The position numbers were made by a program, and so were the translations under genes. A DNA stretch of 64,000 nt, taken from Firmicutes bacterium UBA6113. GTDB taxonomy: Bacteria > Bacillota > Clostridia > Tissierellales > Sedimentibacteraceae. The stretch covers positions 97,871-161,870 of the forward strand of contig DIWF01000005.1 of the NCBI GenBank assembly GCA_002422545.1. The letters run 5' to 3'. Below the pieces are notes generated by a model that worked only from the letters and a program-made list of their open reading frames with translations, did no database searches and was not told where the DNA came from. Below, piece after piece: positions 18,458 to 27,913 of the stretch (its first letter is position 1; every line of letters starts with the position of its first letter).

Positions 18458-18488
18458 AAGGGGCGCTAAAGCGCCCCTTATTTTATTT
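18458..18488 (+). terminator. Rho-independent terminator after the UPF0316 gene
   Basis: A perfect 9-bp stem AAGGGGCGC/GCGCCCCTT with loop TAAA, followed by ATTTTATTTT. It lies between two convergent genes and may also stop lysC transcripts from the other side. Confidence 0.88.
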
Positions 18489-19805
18489 TACAAAAGCATT
18501 GTATATTGCTCTTATGGCATTTTCAAAATCCTTGTCGTCAACTCCGACTATGATGTTTATTTCACTTGAACCCTGGTCTATCATCCTTATATTGATGTTA
18601 TTTTCTCCAAGAGCGTTGAACAGCTTTGCTGAAATACCAGGCCTGAATGCCATCCTTATACCAACTGTGGATATGAGGCTCAGATTTTTGTACGTTTTTA
18701 CCGAATCGGTGCCCAGCTTTTCCTTGAGTTCTTCCACAATTTCATGAGTTGTCTTTTCCACGCATTCCGTGGGAACAACAATTGAAAAACTGTCAATTCC
18801 TGAAGGAATGTGGTCTATGCTTATGTTTCTCTCTTCAAATATTTCAAGAGCCTTTCTTACTACACCAACTTCATTGGCCATGTGCTCCTTGTGAATGTAA
18901 AAAAACGTGAAATTTTTTCTTCCTGCAATTCCTGTTATGACATGGACGTTCTCAAAGTCTTCGTCAGCTTGGTCGTCTCCCACTATTACTGTGCCCGGAT
19001 TGTCAGGTTCGTTTGTGTTTCTTATGTTTATGGGAATGCCTGCTTGTCTCACCGGAAATACTGCTTCATCATGAAGAACCGAAGCTCCCATGTAGGAAAG
19101 CTCCCTCAGCTCCTGATAAGTAATTTTATTAATAGGAAGAGGATTTTTAACAATTCTCGGATCTGCCATCAAAAATCCTGAAACGTCAGTCCAGTTCTCA
19201 TACATATCTGCTTTGGCAACACTTGCCACAATTGAACCTGTTATGTCTGATCCGCCTCTGGAAAATGTCTTGATGCTTCCGTCTGGATAGGAACCGTAAA
19301 ATCCCGGAATGATAGCCTTGCTGCTTTTAGAAAGAGCTGCCCCAAGTTTTTCATTGGTTTTTTTCTTATCCACTGTTCCATCATACTTGAAAAATATTAC
19401 ATCCTTTGAATCGATGAAGTCACACTTGAGGTAATCAGCCATAAGCTTGGCGCTTAAATATTCTCCTCTGCTTACGATGTATTCTTCGTCGCATTTATTA
19501 TCAAGCATATTTCTGATTGTTTCAAACTCACTGTCAAGATCTATGTCCAAATTCAGCTCATCCTTTATTTCATTGAACCTGTCTTCAATTAATTTAAGAA
19601 CCGGAGCGTAGGGAACTGAAAATTTCAAGTGTGCATGAGTCAAATACAGCAAGTCTGTAATTTTGTTGTCATCCTTGAATCTTTTTCCCGGAGCCGAAAC
19701 AACCACATATCTTCTTTCTTCATTATCTTTTACTATGTCATGCACCTTTTTGAACTGAACAGCATCTGCCAGCGAAGTGCCTCCAAATTTAGCAACCTTT
19801 ATCAT
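18483..19805 (-). CDS. lysC: Aspartate kinase
   Basis: 440 residues. It starts with the kinase motif VAKFGGTSLADA and has the phosphate-binding VVSAPGKRFKDDNK and the SRGGSDITGS motif. Two ACT domains lie in the last 140 residues (VGVVRKALEIFEE and STVGIRMAFRPGISAKLF), so feedback control by lysine or threonine is likely. It phosphorylates aspartate, the first step toward lysine, diaminopimelate, threonine and methionine. It is the last gene of dapA-dapB-dapH-lysC, though 123 bases separate it from dapH. The lysine riboswitch ahead of dapA probably covers it if transcription reads through. No homoserine dehydrogenase is fused. Confidence 0.95.
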   Translation of the reverse strand: MIKVAKFGGTSLADAVQFKKVHDIVKDNEERRYVVVSAPGKRFKDDNKITDLLYLTHAHLKFSVPYAPVLKLIEDRFNEIKDELNLDIDLDSEFETIRNMLDNKCDEEYIVSRGEYLSAKLMADYLKCDFIDSKDVIFFKYDGTVDKKKTNEKLGAALSKSSKAIIPGFYGSYPDGSIKTFSRGGSDITGSIVASVAKADMYENWTDVSGFLMADPRIVKNPLPINKITYQELRELSYMGASVLHDEAVFPVRQAGIPINIRNTNEPDNPGTVIVGDDQADEDFENVHVITGIAGRKNFTFFYIHKEHMANEVGVVRKALEIFEERNISIDHIPSGIDSFSIVVPTECVEKTTHEIVEELKEKLGTDSVKTYKNLSLISTVGIRMAFRPGISAKLFNALGENNINIRMIDQGSSEINIIVGVDDKDFENAIRAIYNAFVK

Positions 19806-19928
19806 TTTTTCCTCCTATCCGCATTATAACTTTTTAACAATAACACATGAAAAGTGCCGTGTCAACAGTTTTAATACAGATGTACGTCTATATAAGACAA
19901 CTCTTTATTTGTGTCCTGACGTCCTACA

Positions 19929-20630
19929 TTATCCTCTTAAGTCATCCAAAAGTTTTGTTTTTTCCACAGTCCTGTCATCTTTATACTTGACTATCTTAGC
20001 AGGGCTTCCTGCCACAACAGCCATTTCCGGGACATCCTCAGTTACGACACTGCCTGCGGCAACAACAGCTCCCTTGCCAACCTTAATTCCTTCAAGGACA
20101 ACAGCATTTGCCCCTATGAGTACGTCATCTTCAATTATTACAGGTGTCTTGCTCGGTGGTTCCAAAACTCCGGCTATAACGGCTCCGGCACCCACGTGAA
20201 CATTTTTTCCTATTGTTCCTCTTGCACCTACAACAGCATTCATGTCCACCATTGTTTTTTCTCCGATAACAGCTCCTATGTTTATAACTGCTCCCATCAT
20301 AATAACTGAATCCTTACCTATTGTTACCATGTCCCTGATAACAGCGCCAGGCTCAATTCTTGCCTGTATTTCATTTGTGTTGAGCATTGGAATTGCAGAA
20401 TTTCTTCTGTCGTATTCCAAGTGATAGTCCTTAATATTTTCATTGTCAGCAAGAACTTTTGCAGCATCCTCATATTCTCCTATTAGGATTGCCATTTCTC
20501 CTGATTTGAAGACTTTTAAACCGTATGTTTCTATGTTGTCTACATTTCCTGAAACGTATAGTTTCACAGGCGTTGATTTTTTTGCTTCCTTAATATATTT
20601 AGCTATTTCATATGGATCTTGTAATAACAT
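19929..20630 (-). CDS. dapH: Tetrahydrodipicolinate N-acetyltransferase
   Basis: 233 residues. The N-terminal 85 residues form the DapH-specific helical domain, followed by a left-handed beta helix of hexapeptide repeats (IRDMVTIGKDSVIMMGAV, IGKNVHVGAGAVIAG, GANAVVLEGIKVGKGAV). It transfers an acetyl group to tetrahydrodipicolinate, so this organism makes diaminopimelate by the acetylase branch. That branch also needs an N-acetyl-diaminopimelate aminotransferase and deacetylase. The aminotransferase at 22684-23874 is a candidate for the former; the deacetylase is not in the window. It follows dapB by 27 bases. Confidence 0.95.
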   Translation of the reverse strand: MLLQDPYEIAKYIKEAKKSTPVKLYVSGNVDNIETYGLKVFKSGEMAILIGEYEDAAKVLADNENIKDYHLEYDRRNSAIPMLNTNEIQARIEPGAVIRDMVTIGKDSVIMMGAVINIGAVIGEKTMVDMNAVVGARGTIGKNVHVGAGAVIAGVLEPPSKTPVIIEDDVLIGANAVVLEGIKVGKGAVVAAGSVVTEDVPEMAVVAGSPAKIVKYKDDRTVEKTKLLDDLRG

Positions 20631-20657
20631 AATTTCCTCCTGATATTTTTATTTATA

Positions 20658-21326
20658 TTAGAAAAATTCCTCAGTGCTGTAGTAACCGGCTGGCTTTTCA
20701 CAAAGCCTGAATGCAATATCATATGCACCCCTTGCGAATATTTTCTTTGAAAATGCAGTATGCTTGATTTCAAGAATTTCATCCACACCTGAAAATATAA
20801 CAACGTGTTCTCCAGGAATTGTACCTGCTCTCATGGCATGTGTTTCAATGTTGTCTCTGCCGGTTGCTTTCATAATGTCTTCAGCCAACGTCTTTGCAGT
20901 TCCACTGGGAGAGTCCTTTTTCTTGTTGTGATGTCTTTCAAATATGTCAATATCAAAACCATTAAGTTCGGCTGATATATTTTTTAAGATTTTCCTGAAT
21001 ACATTCACCCCCAGGGATGTGTTTGAAGAAAGCATCACCGGTATATTGTTCCCTGCTTTTGTGATTTTGTTTTTCTGCTCTTCTGTAAATCCTGTGGTGC
21101 ATATTAAAAGGGCGCAGTTTTCTTTTGTTGCATAATCTATGAGAAAATCAATATTTGAAGTATTTGAAAAATCTATTACAACATTCGGTTTTTCATTGAT
21201 GTCCTGACCTGTCTTTCCCGCCCTCGGTGACAGGGAGCCAATAATTTTTAAATTGTCGTAAGTATCAGCTTCCTGCTTCAGCACTGCTCCCATTTCTCCG
21301 TTAATTCCACAAATTACTACATTCAT
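20658..21326 (-). CDS. dapB: 4-hydroxy-tetrahydrodipicolinate reductase
   Basis: 222 residues, shorter than the usual 240-270. It has the N-terminal nucleotide-binding motif VVICGINGEMG, the middle VVIDFSN segment, CTTGF, and the catalytic/substrate segment ERHHNKKKDSPSGTA with the paired histidines. The C-terminus FARGAYDIAFRLCEKPAGYY replaces the longer classical tail, as in some Clostridia. It reduces hydroxy-tetrahydrodipicolinate with NAD(P)H. It sits 10 bases after dapA and 27 before dapH. Confidence 0.94.
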   Translation of the reverse strand: MNVVICGINGEMGAVLKQEADTYDNLKIIGSLSPRAGKTGQDINEKPNVVIDFSNTSNIDFLIDYATKENCALLICTTGFTEEQKNKITKAGNNIPVMLSSNTSLGVNVFRKILKNISAELNGFDIDIFERHHNKKKDSPSGTAKTLAEDIMKATGRDNIETHAMRAGTIPGEHVVIFSGVDEILEIKHTAFSKKIFARGAYDIAFRLCEKPAGYYSTEEFF

Positions 21327-21336
21327 GACACCCTCC

Positions 21337-22230
21337 TTAACATGCGCTGCACACGTTGATTCCGCAATTTTCCATTTCCTTGATGAGCTTTTTCTTGTTT
21401 TCCTGTGACATGGGATACAAAGGAGCTCTAAGTTCAGGGCTGCACATGTTCATGAGCCCCATTGCTTCTTTAACAGGTATGGGGTTCGTTTCAATAAACA
21501 ATGCATTTATAAGACCATTGAGCGAAAGTTGAGCGTCTCTTGCGGCTTTCAAATCCCCATTGTTAAAATCATCAACCATTTTTTTTGTTTCTGCAGGAAG
21601 TATGTTGGCAACAACAGAGATTACTCCGTGTCCGCCCAGTGCCATCAGCGGAACAACCATATCATCGTTACCTGAATACACAAGAAAGTCATTTGGACAA
21701 ATTCTAATTATTTCTGCAACCATGCTTATGTTTCCGCTTGCTTCCTTGATTCCTACTATATTGTCAATTTTTGAAAGTTCTAAACAAGTCTTAGGTTCAA
21801 TGTTCATTCCTGTTCTTCCGGGAACATTGTAAACAATTATAGGCAAAGATGTGTTCTCTGCAATCATTTTATAGTGGTTTACCAGACCTCTCTGAGTTGT
21901 CTTGTTGTAATAAGGCGTAACAATCAATAGACCATCAGCTCCAATTTCTTCGCAAAATTTAGCCTTTTTTATTGCTGATGCAGTGCAGTTGCTTCCTGAT
22001 CCTGCTATAACCGGGATTCTTTTGTTTACTCTCTTTACAATAAATTCAACAACCTGATGATATTCATCATCTGTCATTGTTGCTGCTTCTGAAGTTGTTC
22101 CTGCGGCAATGATGGAACCTGATTTTTCAACATGCATGTCAACCAGATCTCCTAATGTTTCAAAGTCAATCTCTCCTTGTGAAAATGGCGTTACCAGAGC
22201 TACTCCACAGCCTCTTACTAAATCGTTCAT
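21337..22230 (-). CDS. dapA: 4-hydroxy-tetrahydrodipicolinate synthase
   Basis: 297 residues, standard length. The TIM-barrel active site is visible: GTTSEAATM, the tyrosine in YNVPGRTGMNI and the Schiff-base lysine in GIKEASGN. It condenses pyruvate with aspartate semialdehyde, the first step committed to lysine. It is the first gene of the operon and lies directly below the lysine riboswitch. The ATG is preceded by AAAGGAGAAAAGT, a good ribosome site. The last residues carry three cysteines (MENCGINVCSAC), an unusual tail. Confidence 0.96.
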   Translation of the reverse strand: MNDLVRGCGVALVTPFSQGEIDFETLGDLVDMHVEKSGSIIAAGTTSEAATMTDDEYHQVVEFIVKRVNKRIPVIAGSGSNCTASAIKKAKFCEEIGADGLLIVTPYYNKTTQRGLVNHYKMIAENTSLPIIVYNVPGRTGMNIEPKTCLELSKIDNIVGIKEASGNISMVAEIIRICPNDFLVYSGNDDMVVPLMALGGHGVISVVANILPAETKKMVDDFNNGDLKAARDAQLSLNGLINALFIETNPIPVKEAMGLMNMCSPELRAPLYPMSQENKKKLIKEMENCGINVCSAC

Positions 22231-22311
22231 ACTTTTCTCCTTTAAAATTATTTATTAATAAATAATTTTCATGCCGCTTTTTTATCTTTTTGAGTTTTCC
22301 CTGAATGCAAT

Positions 22312-22353
22312 AAAAAAAGCGACATAAGAGCAAAAGGGCTCTCAGACGCTTAA
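22312..22353 (-). terminator. Expression-platform terminator of the lysine riboswitch
   Basis: On the minus strand AGCG-TC-TGAGAGC pairs with GCTCTTA-TG-TCGCT, and seven Ts follow. It lies about 30 bases below the aptamer and 80 above the dapA start, where a riboswitch terminator is expected. Confidence 0.85.
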
Positions 22354-22379
22354 AAAAAACACCGAACCTTCTGCCCAGC

Positions 22380-22528
22380 ATATTACAGCTCTCTCTTATA
22401 GGATTGGGAAGCATCCTATAAAAACAGTATTACATCTCTTAAATGTAAGCCCAGGGAAAGAATCCCTTCGGCGAATCACCCTTTCAAAGCCGTGCTTTTA
22501 CTCTTGATCATCGCAACCTCTGTAATAT
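22380..22528 (-). promoter_or_regulatory. Lysine riboswitch (L box)
   Basis: The minus strand carries the conserved L-box core in order: CAGAGGTTGCG, AAGAGTA, then GGGTGATTCGCCGAAG. The closing stem is a perfect 9-bp helix, ATATTACAG (22528-22520) with CTGTAATAT (22388-22380). A terminator follows. When lysine binds, transcription of dapA-dapB-dapH and probably lysC should stop early. The aptamer is compact but complete. Confidence 0.95.
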
Positions 22529-22683
22529 ACCCACGAAAATATTTAATTTTCATCATTATATGCTCAGCAACATTATATGTCAACAATAAATATGATTTTT
22601 TTTTTTTTTTTATTAAATTCTTTATAAAACAGTTCATCTCAAATGGAAAAAGTTTATTTGCAAAAATTCATGCCCAAGTTTTG

Positions 22684-23874
22684 CTACTTCAGTTTTTTCA
22701 GTGCTTCTTCCATTCTATCCATGCCGTTCTTGATGTTTTCCATGGAGTTTGAATAAGAAATTCTGATGTTGTGTGGTGCTAAAAATGCCGCTCCAGTTAC
22801 AACGGCTATTCTGCTTTCTTCAAGCAGGTAATCGCACATGTCCATAGGATTGTTGATGGTGAAATTGTTGTACTTCTTGCCGTAGAAATATTTGATGTTC
22901 GGCATTACATAAAATGCTCCCTTTGGCTCATAGCATTTTATTCCTTCCATTTTGTTAAGCCTTTCCACTATGTACTTTCTTCTTTTGTCGAATTCCATCT
23001 TCATTTTCTGGACAAATTCCTCTGAATTTCTCAAAGCTTCAATTGACGCGTACTGAGCAGGCGAATTAGGGCTTGTGGTTGTATGACCCTGGTAGTCGCT
23101 CATGGCCTTGATAATGTCAGTTGGTCCTACTGCAAAACCTATTCTCCATCCTGTCATGGCATAGGATTTTGAAACTCCGTTTATTGTGATTGTCTTTTCC
23201 TTTATTTCAGGTGATATGGAAGCTGTGCAGCAGTTTTGTTCATCGGTGTATATCAATTTTTCATAAATTTCATCAGATATTATATAGAAGTCGTGCTTAA
23301 CTGCAAGATCTCCAAGCTTTTCAACGTCTTCTTTTTTGTATACGGCTCCTGTGGGGTTGTTCGGCGAATTTATTAGCACTGCTTTTGTTTTTGGAGTAAT
23401 GTGCTTTGCAATTTTCTCTACATCAAGATCAAATCCATTTGATTCATCCATTTCCACCAAGACCGCTTTTCCACCTGTGAGCTTTATCATTTCAATATAG
23501 CTTATCCAGCAGGGTGTAGGAACTATAACTTCATCCTCAGGGTCAACGATGGCCATGAGGGCATTTGTCAGAGACTGTTTTGCTCCTGATGAAACAATCA
23601 CATCCCTTACAGAATAGTCAAGATTGTAGTCCTTCTTGAATTTTCTGCAAATTTCTTCCCTCAGGTCAATCATTCCAGCTGCAGGGGTATATTTTGTCAA
23701 TCCCAATTCATATGCTTCTTCTGCTTTTTTTATGATGTTCATAGGCGTGTTGAAGTCCGGTTCTCCTATGTTAAAACCAATTACATCAATTCCCTGTTTT
23801 TTTAAAAATGCTATTTTCTCGGACTGAGCCAGCGTTACTGACGGCACCATTTCCTGAATCCTTTTGCTTATCAT
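22684..23874 (-). CDS. Class I PLP aminotransferase (aspartate or N-acetyl-diaminopimelate type)
   Basis: 396 residues. Fold-type I marks include GEPDFNTP, YTPAAGMIDLREEI, NSPNNPTGAVY, DEIYEKLIY and the PLP lysine in GVSKSYAMTGWRIGF. It most resembles bacterial AspB-like aspartate aminotransferases. Just upstream of the riboswitch-controlled dap operon, it could supply aspartate or act as the PatA step of the acetyl-diaminopimelate route; the sequence does not decide. A longer frame extends upstream, but ATG 23874 has GAGGTG seven bases before it and begins like the family (MISKRIQEM). It has its own promoter region and lies outside the riboswitch. Confidence 0.9.
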   Translation of the reverse strand: MISKRIQEMVPSVTLAQSEKIAFLKKQGIDVIGFNIGEPDFNTPMNIIKKAEEAYELGLTKYTPAAGMIDLREEICRKFKKDYNLDYSVRDVIVSSGAKQSLTNALMAIVDPEDEVIVPTPCWISYIEMIKLTGGKAVLVEMDESNGFDLDVEKIAKHITPKTKAVLINSPNNPTGAVYKKEDVEKLGDLAVKHDFYIISDEIYEKLIYTDEQNCCTASISPEIKEKTITINGVSKSYAMTGWRIGFAVGPTDIIKAMSDYQGHTTTSPNSPAQYASIEALRNSEEFVQKMKMEFDKRRKYIVERLNKMEGIKCYEPKGAFYVMPNIKYFYGKKYNNFTINNPMDMCDYLLEESRIAVVTGAAFLAPHNIRISYSNSMENIKNGMDRMEEALKKLK

Positions 23875-24105
23875 TGTACACCTCGTAGTATTAATTTTAA
23901 AAAATTTTATATAATTATAACACAGCAAATTGTAAAATCAATCCACAATTGCATAATGTTTTAATTTTATGCAAACAAAAATTTTTAATGATTTTTTAAG
24001 AAATATGTATTATAATAATCACCATATATAAAATAGTATATGTCATTAATCAGATAAATATAAAATGCAACTTAGATTTACAGTAAATTTTAGGAGATGA
24101 TATCA

Positions 24106-26427
24106 ATGTTATGTTCAGTATGCAAGAAAAATGTGGCTGTAATATATGTCAATAAAATTATTGAAGGCAAAATGCAGACTATGGGCCTGTGCATTCCATG
24201 CGCAAAAAAACAAGGCCTTGCTCCCATGGACCAAATAATGAACCAGAGCGGCATGAAACCTGAAGATTTTGAAAATATTAACAATCAGCTCACGGAAATA
24301 ATGGGCGACATGGATTTGGAGAAGTTAACCCAGACAATAAATTCAGAAGATGGCGAAGGAATGAACTCCCTAATGAATTTCATGAATTCTGCATTTACAG
24401 GATCAAATTCAAACAACAACGAATTTCAGCCAACAGAAGAAGACGACCATGAAATAGAGCCTCCAAATTCAGGAAGCGGCTCTGGTACAAAGGTTAAGGA
24501 AAAAGTAAAAAGAAAGAAATTCAAATATCTCGACACTTACGGTTCAAACCTAACGGAGCAGGCCAGATATGGTGAAATTGACCGTATAATAGGCAGAGAC
24601 CGTGAAATAGACAGGGTTATACAGATTTTGAACAGACGTTCCAAAAACAATCCAATACTTATTGGTGAGCCGGGAGTAGGAAAAACTGCCATTGCTGAAG
24701 GACTGGCTGTGAGAATTGCAGAACACAGGGTTCCTGTGAAGCTTTTCAACACTGAAATATACCTTCTTGACCTGACAGCAGTAGTTGCCGGAACACAGTT
24801 TCGCGGACAGTTTGAATCAAGAATGAAGGCAATAATCGATGAAGCAAAAAAAGCAGGCAACATCATAATCGTAATAGACGAAGTTCACAACATTGTGGGC
24901 GCAGGTGAAGCAGAAGGCGGAGCAATGAATGCTGCTAACATACTTAAACCTGCCCTTGCCAGAGGAGAAGTTCAAATCATTGGCGCCACAACATTGGATG
25001 AATACAGAAAACACATTGAAAAAGATACGGCCCTTGAAAGAAGATTCCAGCCTGTAATGGTTGATGAACCTTCAATTGAAGATTCCATAGAAATCGTCAA
25101 GGGAATAAAGGATTACTATGAGCTTTACCACAATGTAAAAATAACAGACGAGGTTATTGAGCAGGCGGTCCTCATGTCCGAAAGGTACATTACGGACAGA
25201 TTCCTTCCTGACAAGGCAATTGACGTAATAGACGAGGCTGGTTCAAGAGCAAACCTTAAAAACAAGGGACTTGTGGAACTTGAAGCTTTGAAATCGGAAC
25301 TTACAAACATAAGGGATGAAAAAGAAGAAGCTGCTGAAAATGATGATTATGAAAGAGCAGCTGAACTCAAGGTTAGCGAAATAAGAATCGAAGCAAAAAT
25401 AAAGGAATTGTCCAATGAATGCGAAAATGTGTTCCTTACAACAGAAGACATAGCATATGTAATTGAAGCATGGACTAAAATTCCTGTTCAAAGAATAAAT
25501 GAAGTTGAGGCAGAAAAACTCATAAACTTGGAAGACAGACTTCACAAGAGAGTCATAGGGCAGCATCCGGCTGTAACAAGCCTTGCAAGAGCCATAAGAA
25601 GAAACCGTTCAGGATTCAAGAAAAAGAAAAAACCTTCATCCTTCATTTTCGTCGGACCTACCGGTGTGGGAAAGACTGAACTGGCAAGAACGTTGGCTTA
25701 TGAGCTGTTTGAAAACGAAGATGCTATGATAAGGCTTGACATGTCCGAGTACATGGAAAAACACACTGTATCAAAACTGATTGGAGCTCCTCCGGGATAT
25801 GTGGGATACGACCAGGCAGGATTTTTAACAGAAAAAATCAGAAGAAAGCCTTATTCGGTAATACTTCTTGATGAAATAGAAAAAGCCCACGAAGACGTGT
25901 TCAACATCCTTCTTCAGATTCTTGAAGACGGAAGGCTCACTGACAATCAGGGAAGAACCGTAAACTTTGAAAACACTGTTATAATAATGACTTCCAATGC
26001 AGGAACTTCAATTAAGGCAAACAAAATCGGCTTTGAGAACAAGGAATACGAAGCAATGGAAGCTAAAGTCAAAGATGCTCTTAAACAGGCATTCAGACCT
26101 GAATTTTTAAACAGAATAGATGACATAATAGTGTTCAGCGAACTTTCGAAAGAAGAACTGAGCAAGATTGTGGAACTTATGCTCAAGGAAGTTGTTCAAG
26201 AAGGCAAGGAAAAGAAAATTTCTCTTACCATAACAGACAAAATGAAAGAATTCATCCTTGAAAAAGGATACAACACAAAGTACGGAGCAAGACCATTAAG
26301 GCGCGCCATCCAAAAATATGTCGAAGATGAAGTGTCCGAGGCATATTTAAGAGGAAAATTAAAAGAAGGAAGCTCTGCAACTGTTACAGTAAATGATGAA
26401 GGCAGGACAGAATTGATAATATCATAG
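24106..26427 (+). CDS. clpE: ClpE-like AAA+ unfoldase (Clp ATP-binding subunit)
   Basis: 773 residues. An N-terminal zinc finger of two CxxC pairs (LCSVCKK, LCIPCAKK) is followed by a low-complexity acidic linker. There is no standard double Clp-N repeat, which points to ClpE rather than ClpC. AAA-1 has GEPGVGKTA and a DEVHNIVGAG Walker B. The short middle domain includes a UVR-like DYERAAELKVSEIRIE. AAA-2 has GPTGVGKTE, LLDEIEKAH and GARPLRRAI. It feeds unfolded proteins to ClpP and is usually heat-induced through CtsR. I see no clear CtsR heptads upstream. I start at ATG 24106, since an ATG nine bases earlier is too close to AGGAG. Confidence 0.9.
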   Translation: MLCSVCKKNVAVIYVNKIIEGKMQTMGLCIPCAKKQGLAPMDQIMNQSGMKPEDFENINNQLTEIMGDMDLEKLTQTINSEDGEGMNSLMNFMNSAFTGSNSNNNEFQPTEEDDHEIEPPNSGSGSGTKVKEKVKRKKFKYLDTYGSNLTEQARYGEIDRIIGRDREIDRVIQILNRRSKNNPILIGEPGVGKTAIAEGLAVRIAEHRVPVKLFNTEIYLLDLTAVVAGTQFRGQFESRMKAIIDEAKKAGNIIIVIDEVHNIVGAGEAEGGAMNAANILKPALARGEVQIIGATTLDEYRKHIEKDTALERRFQPVMVDEPSIEDSIEIVKGIKDYYELYHNVKITDEVIEQAVLMSERYITDRFLPDKAIDVIDEAGSRANLKNKGLVELEALKSELTNIRDEKEEAAENDDYERAAELKVSEIRIEAKIKELSNECENVFLTTEDIAYVIEAWTKIPVQRINEVEAEKLINLEDRLHKRVIGQHPAVTSLARAIRRNRSGFKKKKKPSSFIFVGPTGVGKTELARTLAYELFENEDAMIRLDMSEYMEKHTVSKLIGAPPGYVGYDQAGFLTEKIRRKPYSVILLDEIEKAHEDVFNILLQILEDGRLTDNQGRTVNFENTVIIMTSNAGTSIKANKIGFENKEYEAMEAKVKDALKQAFRPEFLNRIDDIIVFSELSKEELSKIVELMLKEVVQEGKEKKISLTITDKMKEFILEKGYNTKYGARPLRRAIQKYVEDEVSEAYLRGKLKEGSSATVTVNDEGRTELIIS

Positions 26428-26439
26428 CAAATAAACAAC

Positions 26440-26470
26440 AAGAACCTGACGAACAGGTTCTTGTTTTATT
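26440..26470 (+). terminator. Rho-independent terminator after clpE
   Basis: A 9-bp stem AAGAACCTG/CAGGTTCTT with a five-base loop, then GTTTTATT. It lies between convergent genes. Confidence 0.85.
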
Positions 26471-26477
26471 ATAGTAT

Positions 26478-27320
26478 TTATTTGTTCAAAAAGCTAACTC
26501 CCAGAACTCCGGGTCCTGCGTGAGTTCCAATTACAGGTCCAATTTCCTGCTCAATTATTTCTTTGATTTTGTATTTTTCTTCGATTGTTTCTCTCAGCAC
26601 TTTAAGCTGGTCATAGCTGCGGGCGTGGAACAGCAGCACTGTTTTGTCAGACAATTCATAGTTGTTCTTTTCAATCCATTCGTCAATCCACTTTATTGTT
26701 TTGTTCTTGCCTCTTACTTTTTCTATTACAGAAAGCTTTCCATCCTTGATTTCTATTATGGGCTTAATGTTTAAAATCGAACCGACAACAGCCTGCCCCT
26801 TTGACAGACGGCCACCCTTTTCAAGGTATTTCAGAGTATCAAGACCTGCTATGGCAACGACCTTATCTTTTGTTTCTTCAAGTTCAGCAACTATCCGGTC
26901 AATGGTCTTTTTTTCATTTACCAATCTGATTGCTTCAAGTATCAATGAAAATGTTCCGAGACACACGCTTCTTGAGTCAATTATGCGTATGTTGTCACTT
27001 CCAATCATGTCCTTTGCAATACGGGCAGAATCATATGTTCCGCTAAATTCCGAAGCCAAAAATATGCCCAGAATCTGGTCTCCTTCAAGAAGGATTTCAC
27101 TGAATGCTTCAACAAAAGCTCCTGGGGAAACTTGCGATGTGGTAGGGAGCTTTTCTGCCTTTTCGAGCTTTTCAAAGAACTCAGCAGAGCTCAGCTCAAC
27201 CTTGTCCAAAAATGATTCATTTTCAAAATTGACAGTGAGCGGAACCATCTTCAAATTGTATTTTTCAATTATTTCATCTGTTACATCTGACGTGCTGTCT
27301 ATTACTATTCTAATTCCCAT
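26478..27320 (-). CDS. DegV-family fatty-acid-binding protein
   Basis: 280 residues, the standard DegV length. It has IVIDSTSDVTDEII at the N-terminus, the TTSQVSPGAF lipid-pocket motif, SEFSGTYDSAR and DSRSVCLGT, then the C-terminal IGPVIGTHAGPGVLGVSF. DegV/FakB proteins hold a fatty acid in the cytosol and present it to the fatty acid kinase FakA. No fakA is adjacent. It is transcribed alone, converging on clpE. The ribosome site is GAGAGGTTAAT. Confidence 0.92.
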   Translation of the reverse strand: MGIRIVIDSTSDVTDEIIEKYNLKMVPLTVNFENESFLDKVELSSAEFFEKLEKAEKLPTTSQVSPGAFVEAFSEILLEGDQILGIFLASEFSGTYDSARIAKDMIGSDNIRIIDSRSVCLGTFSLILEAIRLVNEKKTIDRIVAELEETKDKVVAIAGLDTLKYLEKGGRLSKGQAVVGSILNIKPIIEIKDGKLSVIEKVRGKNKTIKWIDEWIEKNNYELSDKTVLLFHARSYDQLKVLRETIEEKYKIKEIIEQEIGPVIGTHAGPGVLGVSFLNK

Positions 27321-27407
27321 ATTAACCTCTCATTATCTTTCATATCAAATTTTTTGACTGTTAAAGTAATATTATGCAATTATTCTGTAAAACAGAATAA
27401 TTTTTAT

Positions 27408-27851
27408 CTAAAATTTGTATTTATGATTAAAGAAAACATCTATGTTTGACAGAACCTTTATCAAAAGCTCTTCCTCTTTGCTGTCCAGTTGCTGCAAGGC
27501 GCTTATTACAAGGTCCTTGTGGAAATCCTCGTGAGCTTTAAAAGCTTCCATTCCCTTATCGGTCAGCTTGATTTTAACAACCCTTCTGTCCTCTACGGAA
27601 CGTCGCCTTTCAACATATCCTTTTTTGATAAGGTTGTCTATAGCAGTTGTGAGCGTGCCTGACGTAACCTTCAAATCCTTTGCTGTATCAGACATAGTAC
27701 GTTCTTTATTTACACCGATGTTATCAATTACATGCATTTCAGATATTGATAAGTCAAAGAAGTTTCCAGTCCTCAAACATTTTTCTTCAATATCCAATAT
27801 GTTTGCAAAAAGTCTTACAAGTATTTCATTTACAGTTTCATGATTGCTCAT
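27408..27851 (-). CDS. MarR-family transcriptional regulator
   Basis: 147 residues. A winged helix-turn-helix fills about residues 30-110 (MSDTAKDLKVTSGTLTTAIDNLIKKGYVERR with the wing SVEDRRVVKIKLTDKG). The ends form the dimer helices. Its neighbours (DegV; DNA glycosylase) do not show its target. MarR proteins of this subgroup often govern fatty-acid or efflux genes, and the DegV gene downstream in the same direction makes a lipid role possible but unproven. Confidence 0.9.
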   Translation of the reverse strand: MSNHETVNEILVRLFANILDIEEKCLRTGNFFDLSISEMHVIDNIGVNKERTMSDTAKDLKVTSGTLTTAIDNLIKKGYVERRRSVEDRRVVKIKLTDKGMEAFKAHEDFHKDLVISALQQLDSKEEELLIKVLSNIDVFFNHKYKF

Positions 27852-27913
27852 TAGACCACCTCAATTTATTTTGATAATCAAATTATATTTATAATATCAA
27901 GATTTGTCAAGCT

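Noticed and set aside
22585..22602. A long T run as a terminator tail
   Set aside because: No stable stem precedes it on the plus strand, and on the minus strand it is a run of A between the aminotransferase gene and the riboswitch.
24017..24105. CtsR operator ahead of clpE
   Set aside because: I looked for paired GGTCAAA heptads and saw none.
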